DNA of 7,788 nucleotides. Source: Halobacteriales archaeon (GTDB lineage Archaea; Halobacteriota; Halobacteria; Halobacteriales; SKSH01). Position 1 is the stretch's first letter; each line of letters begins with the position of its first letter. Below, piece by piece: positions 1 to 5,726 of the stretch. The translations under genes and the position numbers were made by a program. The notes under the pieces were generated by a model, which was not told where the DNA came from, ran no database searches, and saw only the letters and a program-made list of their open reading frames with translations. The stretch covers positions 1 to 7,788 of the forward strand of contig SKSH01000212.1 of NCBI GenBank assembly GCA_007118075.1, given 5' to 3'.

Positions 1-1
1 C

Positions 2-844
2 AACCATCCGAACGCTGCACGTGATGACAAGGGTCTACTCCGTGTCGGCGTCGCCGTCGGTCCATTCGATGAGGACCGCGCGGTCGCCGCTGATGAAGCC
101 GGTGCTGACATTGTCTTCATCGACTGTGCACACGCCCACAATCGCAACGTCGTCGAAAGTGCAAGATCGATCGCCAGCACGATCGAGAGCGACGTCGTCG
201 TTGGGAATATCGGGACTCGTGAGGCGGCAGAGGAGCTCGTCGACTTCGCTGACGGCCTCAAGGTGGGTATCGGCCCAGGATCGATCTGTACGACCAGGGT
301 GGTGACCGGTGCTGGCATGCCACAGATCTCTGCAGTGGCTGAGGTCGCCGACGTCGCGAGTGCATATGACATTCCGGTGATTGCCGATGGTGGGATCAGA
401 TACTCAGGTGATGCAGCAAAGGCGCTTGCCGCCGGTGCTGATGCGGTGATGCTCGGTTCATTCTTTGCCGGGACCGACGAAGCCCCCGGTCGGCTCATCA
501 CGAGGAATGGCCGTCGATACAAGCAGTACCGTGGGATGGGCTCAGTCGGAGCCCTCAAAAGTGGCTCCGCAGACCGCTACCTCCGCGATGATGAGGCGGA
601 TGCATTCGTCCCAGAGGGAGTCGAGGCAGCCACACCATACACCGGACCAGTGACGAAGGAGCTCACCCAACTACTCGGGGGCATCCAAAGCGGGATGGGC
701 TACGTCGGTGCGGCGACCATCGCAGAGTTCAAGGATGCGGCTGCATTCGTCCGAGTCTCCCGCGCAGGCCAGACCGAGAGCCATCCACACGACGTTGTGA
801 TCACCGACGAGGCACCGAATTACAGTCCAGCTGGTCCCTCGTAG
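2..844 (+). CDS. guaB: IMP dehydrogenase, C-terminal part (5' end outside window)
   Basis: IMP dehydrogenase oxidises IMP to XMP with NAD+, the committed step of GMP synthesis in the cytoplasm. The reading frame is open from base 2 to the TAG at 842-844, giving 280 residues; family members are about 490-500, so roughly 210-220 N-terminal residues, including any CBS pair, lie outside. Seen in order: the barrel motif FIDCAHAHN; the active-site loop GPGSICTTR, whose catalytic Cys codon is at 287-289; the IMP phosphate-binding IADGGIRYSGD; GADAVMLGSFFAGTDEAPG; the flap YRGMGSVGAL; and GSADRY with the Arg of the mobile flap at 575-577, followed by VPEGVEA. The tail ESHPHDV...EAPNY is also typical of IMPDH. 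The flap RY pair and the VPEGVE segment favour IMPDH over GMP reductase. All catalytic landmarks are intact. The neighbouring lipoprotein gene is convergent, so guaB ends its own unit here. The promoter is outside the window. Confidence 0.95.
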   Translation, partial: NHPNAARDDKGLLRVGVAVGPFDEDRAVAADEAGADIVFIDCAHAHNRNVVESARSIASTIESDVVVGNIGTREAAEELVDFADGLKVGIGPGSICTTRVVTGAGMPQISAVAEVADVASAYDIPVIADGGIRYSGDAAKALAAGADAVMLGSFFAGTDEAPGRLITRNGRRYKQYRGMGSVGALKSGSADRYLRDDEADAFVPEGVEAATPYTGPVTKELTQLLGGIQSGMGYVGAATIAEFKDAAAFVRVSRAGQTESHPHDVVITDEAPNYSPAGPS

Positions 845-870
845 TTACCGCTCTATTCTATCGGAATCGC

Positions 871-887
871 TCGGGTGGAACACCCGA
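871..887. terminator. Perfect 7-bp hairpin between convergent genes
   Basis: TCGGGTG (871-877), loop GAA, CACCCGA (881-887). It lies 26 bases after the guaB stop and 23 bases beyond the lipoprotein stop, so it could mark the end of both transcripts. No clear T-run follows on either strand, although archaeal termination depends mostly on U-rich tracts. A terminator or 3'-end stabilising role is an inference from position. Confidence 0.4.
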
Positions 888-910
888 ATCAGTACGAGTG
901 GTCTGCAGGC

Positions 911-1291
911 TTAGCCCATGATGAGCCACTGCCCCTCATATCGCTCGAGCAAGAGCTCTGTGGTCTCCTCTTCCGGTTCAGATAGTTCGTCTGAATCCAC
1001 CTCGATGACCGCCTCGACGATCGCTTCATCCTCATCCTCTTCAATGAGTTCGGTCGATAGGACCGTGATTTCAAGCCCGTCGAAGAAGATCATATCATCG
1101 TCAGTCAGCGGTTCATCGAGGGCATCCGGATGGATGAGCTCATTTGCCGCATCAGGGTCAAGATCATCGATAGCTTCCCAATACGACTCGACAACGGACT
1201 CGGGGTCACCGTTGTCATCGCCACCGAGACAGCCCGCTAGCGCAGTCGAGAGTGTGGCACCACCTAGGATCAGGAATCGTCTTCGCTGCAT
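911..1291 (-). CDS. Tat-exported lipoprotein with NTF2/DUF4878-like domain
   Basis: This is a 126-residue secreted lipoprotein of unknown function. The N-terminus has a twin-arginine signal (residues 3-9, RRRFLIL), a short hydrophobic stretch and a lipobox LAGC with the lipid-bearing Cys at 21. That is the usual haloarchaeal route: Tat export, then anchoring to the outer face of the membrane. A Gly/Asp linker follows. Residues about 31-126 begin with a helix (ESVVESYWEAIDDLDPDAANELIHPDA) and end in a Glu-rich strand region closing with RYEGQWLIMG. This resembles the small cone-shaped NTF2/SnoaL fold and DUF4878-type lipoproteins. The mature part is very acidic. The start is supported by the signal peptide and by a TATA-like box about 24 bases upstream, which implies a leaderless transcript. 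The gene is divergent from the HalX response regulator, so shared control is possible but unproven. Lipoprotein status is firm; the fold assignment is moderate. Confidence 0.85.
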   Translation of the reverse strand: MQRRRFLILGGATLSTALAGCLGGDDNGDPESVVESYWEAIDDLDPDAANELIHPDALDEPLTDDDMIFFDGLEITVLSTELIEEDEDEAIVEAVIEVDSDELSEPEEETTELLLERYEGQWLIMG

Positions 1292-1311
1292 ACGGATTCT
1301 TCGGAAACGGC

Positions 1312-1319
1312 TTTATAAG
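1312..1319 (-). promoter_or_regulatory. TATA box of the lipoprotein gene
   Basis: On the minus strand this reads CTTATAAA, close to the haloarchaeal box A. Its centre lies about 24 bases before the ATG at 1291, which puts the expected transcription start at or next to the start codon (leaderless mRNA). No Shine-Dalgarno is visible. Confidence 0.65.
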
Positions 1320-1393
1320 TGTTTGGTTGAGCATATTAATGATGATACGCGTTCTCGAGTGTTATGACAGCTTCACGTAACTCATGTCAGTAC

Positions 1394-1402
1394 ATTTTAT
1401 TT
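1394..1402 (+). promoter_or_regulatory. TATA-like box of the response regulator gene
   Basis: ATTTTATTT, centred about 30 bases before the ATG at 1428. This predicts a leaderless or nearly leaderless transcript, and no Shine-Dalgarno is seen. Two related heptamers lie just upstream (1364-1370 and 1384-1390). Confidence 0.5.
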
Positions 1403-1427
1403 GGTTTGACCTCAGCGATGCTGAACG

Positions 1428-2027
1428 ATGGACCCAGGGATCGAACGCCAGCCAACGATCCTCATCGTCGAAGATGAGGCAGATCTGGCGGATATGTACT
1501 TCACCTGGCTCAAGGACGACTATCACGTCGAGGTCTACCTCTCCGGTGAAGATGCCATCAACCGACTCCGACCTGACATCGATGTCGTCCTCCTCGATCG
1601 TCGCATCCCCGACATCTCTGGCGATCAGATTCTCCATGAAATACGCTCCATGCAGCTACCGGCCTACGTCGTGATGGTGACGGCGATGGAACCGGATGAG
1701 TCGATCCTCGAGATGGACTTCGACGATTACCTGGTGAAACCGATCGAAGAAGACGACCTAGTGGATGTCGTCGATCGTATGCTCGACCGACAACGCCACG
1801 ATGATCGGCTCAGGGAACTCTTTCAGGTGGTGTCGAAGCTCGCCACCATCGAGGCGAAGTTGGACGGAAAATCTCGCCAACAGAGTGAAACGTACCAACA
1901 GCTGGAGGCGAAGCTTGAGACACTTTGGGAGGAGCTCTCAACAGATGCATTGGCCGATGAGGAGTACCGATCGGGGACGCTCAATCGTCTTGAGACAGCC
2001 CTCTCACGCCTCGGTGCCACCCGATAG
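1428..2027 (+). CDS. Response regulator, receiver plus HalX domain
   Basis: This is a 199-residue cytoplasmic two-component response regulator. Residues about 9-120 form a receiver domain: acidic pocket E15-D16, phospho-acceptor D57 in VVLLDRRIPDISG, switch Thr T85 and conserved Lys K104 followed by Pro. Residues about 125-192 match the haloarchaeal HalX domain: LRELFQVVSKLATIEAKLDGKS, a heptad-like helical segment with QLEAKLETLWEEL, and a closing helix LNRLETALSRL. HalX is a helical output or dimerisation module of unknown biochemical role, and no classical DNA-binding domain is present. The start is secure: an in-frame TGA lies at 1422-1424, one codon before the ATG. No histidine kinase is in the window, so the regulator is an orphan here and the partner kinase must be elsewhere. 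The gene is divergent from the lipoprotein gene and convergent with the glycosyltransferase gene. Confidence 0.92.
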   Translation: MDPGIERQPTILIVEDEADLADMYFTWLKDDYHVEVYLSGEDAINRLRPDIDVVLLDRRIPDISGDQILHEIRSMQLPAYVVMVTAMEPDESILEMDFDDYLVKPIEEDDLVDVVDRMLDRQRHDDRLRELFQVVSKLATIEAKLDGKSRQQSETYQQLEAKLETLWEELSTDALADEEYRSGTLNRLETALSRLGATR

Positions 2028-2041
2028 GGGACGGTCATCGA

Positions 2042-2125
2042 GCCTTCGAGGCAGGTATGGAGCAGCCATCGTGAGAATTGTCCCCATACATTCTGAGGAG
2101 AATCAAATACTGTGCCTGACACAGT
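2042..2125. repeat. Cluster of short dyads downstream of the response regulator
   Basis: Three small perfect stem-loops lie in the spacer between the convergent regulator and glycosyltransferase genes. They are GCCT-TCG-AGGC (2042-2052), ATTCT-GAGG-AGAAT (2090-2103) and ACTGTG-CCTGA-CACAGT (2109-2125). The first begins 14 bases after the regulator stop and may help form its 3' end. There is no strong T-run. Each stem alone is short enough to be chance. Confidence 0.3.
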
Positions 2126-2163
2126 TGTCGGCCTACAATGGCTAGATAACCGATGGACACTGT

Positions 2164-2209
2164 AACCAGCCTTGAGTGACAGGGAGAGTACTACATCACT
2201 TGGCTGGTT
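2164..2209. terminator. Inverted repeat overlapping the 3' end of the glycosyltransferase gene
   Basis: AACCAGCC (2164-2171) is the exact reverse complement of GGCTGGTT (2202-2209). An inner AGTGA/TCACT pair extends the stem past a small internal loop, leaving a loop of about 16 bases. The right arm lies inside the last codons of the glycosyltransferase gene, whose stop is at 2191-2193. It probably shapes or ends the 3' ends of the two convergent transcripts. No T-run follows, so the terminator role is inferred. Confidence 0.4.
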
Positions 2210-3318
2210 TCTGTTTCGGTCAATAAATCAGCGTTTGCTGATCCATTCACATGATTGAACAACTCTTCGAACGACGCGGCGATGACCGTCGTGTCGTAGT
2301 TGCACTGGACGTGCCGACGGGCTGCCGTTCCCATCGAGTGGCGAATGTCCTCATTTCGCATGATGGCGATGGCGTCGCGCCACTCGCTGGGTGATGTCGC
2401 GAGTATACCGGTCTCATCGGGAATCAACCGGCGGTTTTCCCCGACGGGAGATCCAATCACCGGGATGCCGCATGCCATGTACTCTCGTATCTTCTCGCTC
2501 GATCGACCTCGGTTGAACTCGGTGTCTCTGAGCGGAGCGAGGCCGACGTCGAAGCTGTTTATCACCATCGGTACCTTCTCTCTCGCCACGTGATCAACCA
2601 AGTCGAGGGTCAGTCCCGTGTCTGTGAGATCGGCCTGAACCGACTGGGATAATTGACCACCCCCAAGCAGCATCCTCAGCGTGACATCGTCGGTTTCAAC
2701 CCCCTGGAGCCGTTCAGCTAGGTACCTGAGGTTGTCGAGATGTACGTCTGGATTGCCCACCCAACCGAGAACGTATGAATCCGTCTCCAAGGACGACTCG
2801 ACCAAAACGTTCGGATTGAAGAAGTCGGTATCTACACTCGGTGGAATGTACCAGACGCGATCTGGACCTGCAATTTGCTCCACCTCCGTGTAGATCGCCT
2901 CGCTCGTGGCGACGACAGCATCGGCTCGTTCGTAGAGATAGCGAGTCTTTTCAGGGAAGTGCACATAATCCGCGTCATAGGTGGTGTGGATGGTCGGTCC
3001 ACCCCGCAGAAAGAGACGTTCTGCGACATTGATCCCGAAGATATATTCGATGAATTCCTTCGTCAACGACTTGTGGATGATCACGAGATCCGACCTCGCC
3101 CACACCTTGGCGAATGTTGCTACTGTCTGGAACGAAAGCGCGGCCAGTTCGACACCGGCAACGAGTCGGTCTGGACCAGCGAAGTCGGGTTGAGACAGCG
3201 AGTGGACGTGGATGTTAGGTGTGTCAATAATCGTCTCCAACCCCTGAAGGAGGTTGTTAAGCGATGGAGGATTTGTTCGAAAGCCGTGGACGATATCGAC
3301 ACGAAGTGTAGCCATCAT
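2191..3318 (-). CDS. GT4-type (GT-B fold) glycosyltransferase
   Basis: This 375-residue protein is a probable cytoplasmic glycosyltransferase that moves a sugar from an activated donor, probably a nucleotide sugar, to an unidentified acceptor. There is no signal peptide or membrane segment. The N-terminal half (about 1-175) is acceptor-side: it starts RVDIVHGF and contains YDADYVHFPEKTRYLYERADAVVATSE, a motif area common before the interdomain link, then YIPPSVDTDFFNP at 157-169. The C-terminal donor domain runs from LGWVGNP (184-190) through FDVGLAPL (256-263) to SSEKIREYMACGIPVIGSPVGEN (273-295), the signature of GT4 proteins. The standard first Glu of EX7E appears replaced by Gly271, as in related subfamilies that rely on the Lys of SSxK. 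Two ATGs are adjacent (3318 and 3315). GGTGA at 3320-3324 is four bases from the second, which may be the true start. No other glycan gene is present, so the pathway is unknown. Confidence 0.88.
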   Translation of the reverse strand: MMATLRVDIVHGFRTNPPSLNNLLQGLETIIDTPNIHVHSLSQPDFAGPDRLVAGVELAALSFQTVATFAKVWARSDLVIIHKSLTKEFIEYIFGINVAERLFLRGGPTIHTTYDADYVHFPEKTRYLYERADAVVATSEAIYTEVEQIAGPDRVWYIPPSVDTDFFNPNVLVESSLETDSYVLGWVGNPDVHLDNLRYLAERLQGVETDDVTLRMLLGGGQLSQSVQADLTDTGLTLDLVDHVAREKVPMVINSFDVGLAPLRDTEFNRGRSSEKIREYMACGIPVIGSPVGENRRLIPDETGILATSPSEWRDAIAIMRNEDIRHSMGTAARRHVQCNYDTTVIAASFEELFNHVNGSANADLLTETETSQVM

Positions 3319-3530
3319 CTCACCATCGGTAGTTGAACGCCGAACATCGCCGATCGCTGACTATGGTCAAGAGATCCGTTGTCCATGTACGGAATCACTG
3401 GGACGGTGACCCATGCGCTATATACCAATGATTCGTTCCGGTCATTGATGGACTCTAATCGACCTATGATGGGCCGAAGTGGATGCTGAATCGTCGGGGC
3501 GTCTGAGAGTTGGTGACGACATCGGTTCAT
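3315..3530 (-). CDS. Doubtful 71-codon ORF upstream of the glycosyltransferase
   Basis: This reading frame ends in an ATGA overlap with the first ATG of the glycosyltransferase gene, as is common in translationally coupled operons. That overlap is the only argument for it. The predicted protein has no motif, signal peptide or membrane helix that I recognise. It is much less acidic than every clear protein in the window and rich in Arg, Ser and Pro. No Shine-Dalgarno or well-placed TATA box precedes its ATG, and a candidate promoter for the glycosyltransferase lies inside it. An in-frame stop lies about 17 codons upstream of its ATG, so it is not the tail of a longer frame. It may be a small unknown gene, a decayed remnant, or non-coding leader DNA, which I think most likely. 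Confidence 0.2.
   Translation of the reverse strand: MNRCRHQLSDAPTIQHPLRPIIGRLESINDRNESLVYSAWVTVPVIPYMDNGSLDHSQRSAMFGVQLPMVR
3418..3424 (-). promoter_or_regulatory. Candidate TATA box for the glycosyltransferase gene
   Basis: TATATAG on the minus strand, about 100 bases before the first ATG of the glycosyltransferase. If used, transcription would begin near 3395 and leave a leader of about 75 bases carrying the GGTGA Shine-Dalgarno-like site at 3320-3324. That contrasts with the leaderless look of the other genes here. A single AT-rich heptamer can occur by chance. Confidence 0.3.
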
Positions 3531-3699
3531 GAGAGTTCCCGGTCGAGTGGTTCGGATTGGTGTCTCTCCGCTGAACTACCTTTGATCGATATGAGGAGTC
3601 ATACAGTTATAGTTAGGACTCGACTTCGACCAGGGCAATCGGTCGTTCTCAGTCGCGTGTCGGCATCTCCATCCAACCTGGTCATCCCCCCAAGGTACA

Positions 3700-3718
3700 G
3701 AACAAGCGAAGAAACAAT
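3700..3718 (-). terminator. T-rich stretch downstream of tRNA-Lys
   Basis: On the tRNA strand this reads CATTGTTTCTTCGCTTGTT, about 28-46 bases beyond the tRNA 3' end. Archaeal RNA polymerase tends to stop in T-rich tracts, so this is a plausible tRNA terminator. The longest T run is only three, so support is weak. Confidence 0.25.
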
Positions 3719-3745
3719 GCCATCGGACGGTTACAACATCGTGAG

Positions 3746-3819
3746 CGGGCCGGGAGGGAATTGAACCCCCGGCCATCTGATTAAGAGTCAGACGCTCTGC
3801 CTAACTGAGCTACCGGCCC
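3746..3819 (-). tRNA. tRNA-Lys (anticodon CUU)
   Basis: A 74-nt cloverleaf on the minus strand decodes AAG. The acceptor stem GGGCCGG/CCGGCCC pairs perfectly over 7 bp. The D arm is GCTC/GAGC. The anticodon stem TCTGA/TCAGA encloses loop CTCTTAA, with CTT at 3783-3785. The variable loop is 5 nt. The T arm GGGGG-TTCAATT-CCCTC pairs with one G-U wobble. The discriminator base is G. CCA is not encoded and there is no intron. A TATA-like box lies about 29 bases upstream of the 5' end. The gene is divergent from the TrkA-N/DHH gene. Confidence 0.97.
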
Positions 3820-3843
3820 GCAACTGCTGCATAGCCGGTGGAC

Positions 3844-3851
3844 ACTTTAAT
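3844..3851 (-). promoter_or_regulatory. TATA-like box of tRNA-Lys
   Basis: ATTAAAGT on the minus strand, centred about 29 bases before the tRNA 5' end at 3819. Spacing and composition fit an archaeal tRNA promoter with little or no 5' leader. Confidence 0.5.
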
Positions 3852-3884
3852 GCGTTTTCGGTCGGCCGACGGTCCTTCGGGATG

Positions 3885-3892
3885 GTTAAATG
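3885..3892 (+). promoter_or_regulatory. TATA-like box of the TrkA-N/DHH gene
   Basis: GTTAAATG, centred about 30 bases before the ATG at 3918. This fits a leaderless or nearly leaderless transcript and supports that start. The tRNA promoter box lies about 34 bases away on the other strand, so two divergent promoters share this short spacer. Confidence 0.5.
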
Positions 3893-3917
3893 GCTGTGAC
3901 GAAAACCAGTTAGCGAT

Positions 3918-5369
3918 ATGAGCACCGGTGTGTCGGTCTCCGCGGTGTCCTCGTATGCCATTCTCGGTTGCGGGAGCGTCGGCCATTTGGTCGCCGACGA
4001 GCTTGCCACCAATGGCCGTGATGTGCTCATCGTTGATTTCGATGAGGCACGCGTCGAGGCGCTTCGCGATCAGGACCTCAACGCCATCGAGGGTGACATC
4101 AGCGAGGCGGACATCGTCGATACCGTCGAAGGCTATGACATTGTGCTGGTGATGTCCTCTGACGTCGATGCGAACAAACAGGCCGTCAAGCACCTCCGGG
4201 AGGCCGACCGTGAGCAGTTCATCGTCGTCAGGGCGAGTGATCCGGTCTCGACTGACGAACTCCGAGAGCTCGGCGCCGATATCGTCGTCAATCCTCCATC
4301 GGTCATCGCCGAAAGCGCACTCCGTGCGCTCGAACACGGGGAGCTCGAGCACATGGCCCAACAACTCTCGGCGATTATCACCCGAACCGAAGGGGCACTG
4401 GCGATCGTCACCCCACCAAATCCAGATCCAGACACGCTTGCGGGCGCGGTCGCCCTACAAGCGATCGCTGAACATCTCGAGGTCGATGCTGACATCCGCT
4501 ACCAGGCCGAGATGGGCCACCAGGAGAACCGTGCCTTCGCGAACCTCCTTGGGATCGAGCTCTCCGCCTTCGAGGATATTGAGGAGATCCAAGGGGCATA
4601 TGGCACCATCGCCCTGCTCGGTCATGCGGAGGGCATCGAGACACCGGTCGATATCCTCTTCGACCACGAAACGCACGATGACGAGGAGATCGAGGCAGCA
4701 TTCTCCGATATTCGTGCTGATGTAGCATCGATCTCGACGATACTCACGAAGTACATCCAAGAGTTCGACATGTCGATCGACGAGTCTGTCGCGACCGCAT
4801 TGCTATACGGCATTCGCTCAGAGACCGTTGATTTCAAACGTGAGACCTCACCGGCCGATCTCACGGCCGCAGCCTACCTCTACCCATTCGCCGATCATGA
4901 TGTCCTCGAACAGGTGGAGTCACCGAGTCTCAGTCCCGAGACGTTCGATGTGCTCGCCGAAGCGATCAGGAATCGAGAGATCCAGGGGAGCCATCTCATC
5001 TCGAACGCCGGTTTCGTCAACCAGTCCGACGCACTCAATCAAGCCGCACAACAGCTGTTGAACCTCGAGGGAATCACCACGGCAGCGGTGTTCGGCATCG
5101 ACGAAGAGACGATCCATATAGAGGCGCAGTCGAAGGACATCCGGATGGACATCGCCTCAATCCTCGAGGATGCCGTCGATGACGTTGGCGAGGTGTCCGG
5201 AACCTCGACCAAGGCAGCCGCCACGATACCACTTGGGATCTTCACCGGATTGGAACCGGCGGAGGGCGATCGAGAGGCGTTCCTTGATCTGGTCGAGGAT
5301 GCAGTGAAATCGAAGCTATTCAACGCGATCGGCGTCGAGATATCACCGGAGAACGGGAACGACTCGTGA
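3918..5369 (+). CDS. TrkA-N / DHH / DHHA1 fusion protein (DHH phosphoesterase family, motifs altered)
   Basis: This is a 483-residue soluble acidic protein with three domains. Residues about 12-130 form a TrkA-N (RCK-type) Rossmann domain with GCGSVG at 17-22 and an acidic residue after the second strand (VDFD, 40-42), suiting NAD(H) or a similar nucleotide. Residues about 145-330 form a DHH domain: NPDPD at 168-172, GHQENRAFANLLGIEL at 200-215, DIRADVASIST at 264-274 and ATALLYGIRSET at 292-303. Residues about 345-445 form DHHA1, ending with IPLGIF. Active DHH proteins (RecJ, NrnA, oligoribonuclease or c-di-NMP phosphodiesterases) use metal-binding His/Asp residues. Here the DHH triplet reads DHE at 249-251, the expected His before NPDPD is Pro166, the Asp of an ALVDH-type motif is Gly235, and the DHHA1 Gly-Gly-His is Ser-Gly-Thr. 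Catalysis may therefore be lost or changed. A role as nucleotide-sensing regulator is possible but unproven. The gene converges on the PRC-barrel gene, 12 bases apart. Confidence 0.9.
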   Translation: MSTGVSVSAVSSYAILGCGSVGHLVADELATNGRDVLIVDFDEARVEALRDQDLNAIEGDISEADIVDTVEGYDIVLVMSSDVDANKQAVKHLREADREQFIVVRASDPVSTDELRELGADIVVNPPSVIAESALRALEHGELEHMAQQLSAIITRTEGALAIVTPPNPDPDTLAGAVALQAIAEHLEVDADIRYQAEMGHQENRAFANLLGIELSAFEDIEEIQGAYGTIALLGHAEGIETPVDILFDHETHDDEEIEAAFSDIRADVASISTILTKYIQEFDMSIDESVATALLYGIRSETVDFKRETSPADLTAAAYLYPFADHDVLEQVESPSLSPETFDVLAEAIRNREIQGSHLISNAGFVNQSDALNQAAQQLLNLEGITTAAVFGIDEETIHIEAQSKDIRMDIASILEDAVDDVGEVSGTSTKAAATIPLGIFTGLEPAEGDREAFLDLVEDAVKSKLFNAIGVEISPENGNDS

Positions 5370-5381
5370 ATCGGTACGCGA

Positions 5382-5657
5382 CTATTCCTCTTCGTCCTGT
5401 TTGACTCGTTCGATGATGTCGTTGACGAGGACGACATCGCCGACCGCCCGCACCCATCGATAGGGCACCATGATACCCCGTGAATCGCCGACGTAGTCCT
5501 TAAAGAGGTCCTCATTGAGCCGATGGAGGGCGAGTCCAGTGACTGCGTTGCTATCGATGTCGAGACGGAGGTCCTCGACTTCGCCGATGAAGACACCGTT
5601 GTTCGAGTAGACCTCGCGTCCGACGAGGTTCGTGATCTCTTGTCGAATTGACTCCAT
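5382..5657 (-). CDS. PRC-barrel domain protein, CdpB-like
   Basis: This is a 91-residue small acidic cytoplasmic protein made of one PRC-barrel domain. Residues about 7-30 (ITNLVGREVYSNNGVFIGEVEDL) are the first strands. The middle, DIDSNAVTGLALHRL, leads to GIMVPYRWVRAVGDVVLVNDIIERV, and the tail is Glu-rich. PRC-barrel proteins of this size in haloarchaea include the CdpB proteins, which work with SepF and FtsZ in cell division in Haloferax volcanii. I judge this one closest to CdpB1 from memory, without an alignment. Start choice: ATG at 5657 gives the family-like N-terminus, and a TATA-like box about 27 bases upstream fits a leaderless message. In-frame ATGs at 5684 and 5690 are alternatives that would add 9 or 11 residues, and the latter has GAGG six bases upstream. 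The frame stays open antisense to 6179, but that part overlaps the dehydrogenase and is not coding. Confidence 0.85.
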   Translation of the reverse strand: MESIRQEITNLVGREVYSNNGVFIGEVEDLRLDIDSNAVTGLALHRLNEDLFKDYVGDSRGIMVPYRWVRAVGDVVLVNDIIERVKQDEEE

Positions 5658-5680
5658 ACGACGGTCAACAGCGTCCCCGC

Positions 5681-5688
5681 CCATAAGC
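5681..5688 (-). promoter_or_regulatory. TATA-like box of the PRC-barrel gene
   Basis: GCTTATGG on the minus strand, centred about 27 bases before the ATG at 5657. It overlaps the alternative ATGs at 5684 and 5690, so real promoter activity here would rule those out as starts of this message. Confidence 0.35.
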
Positions 5689-5726
5689 ATTGACGTCCTC
5701 AATTTGCTGTGTCTGACAAAGTGCTC

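Larger units (their letters stand above)
3319..3745. other. 427-base gene-poor region between glycosyltransferase and tRNA-Lys
   Basis: No supported gene lies here. The minus strand offers only the doubtful 71-codon ORF and the candidate TATA at 3418-3424. Plus-strand frames in the region give Ser/Arg-rich peptides without family features. The part next to the tRNA (about 3700-3718) is T-rich on the tRNA strand and may end the tRNA transcript. I see no repeat of the tRNA 3' end, no integrase fragment and no terminal inverted repeats, so there is no direct mark of an integrated element. A non-coding RNA or a long 5' leader for the glycosyltransferase remains possible. Confidence 0.5.

Noticed and set aside
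1..844. GMP reductase instead of IMP dehydrogenase.
   Set aside because: The flap with GSADRY and VPEGVE and the ESHPHDV tail are IMP dehydrogenase features.
918..1367. A plus-strand frame of 149 codons over the lipoprotein gene.
   Set aside because: Its product is extremely Ser-rich with no domain. It is the antisense shadow of the acidic lipoprotein (Asp/Glu codons read backwards).
2164..2209. The AACCAGCC inverted repeat as the end of an insertion sequence.
   Set aside because: Both arms are only 30 bases apart around a gene end, with no transposase or target-site duplication. A 3'-end hairpin explains it better.
3510..3764. A plus-strand frame of 84 codons next to tRNA-Lys.
   Set aside because: It runs into the tRNA gene, has no acidic bias or recognisable motif, and lacks a convincing promoter or ribosome site.
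2028..3819. Integrated element at tRNA-Lys bounded by a copy of the tRNA 3' end.
   Set aside because: I searched by eye for a repeat of the tRNA 3' end in the gene-poor DNA and in the spacer at 2028-2190 and found none. There is also no integrase.
5039..5668. A minus-strand frame of 209 codons across the DHHA1 and PRC genes.
   Set aside because: It gives a Ser/Thr/Arg-rich product without motifs and overlaps two well-supported genes.
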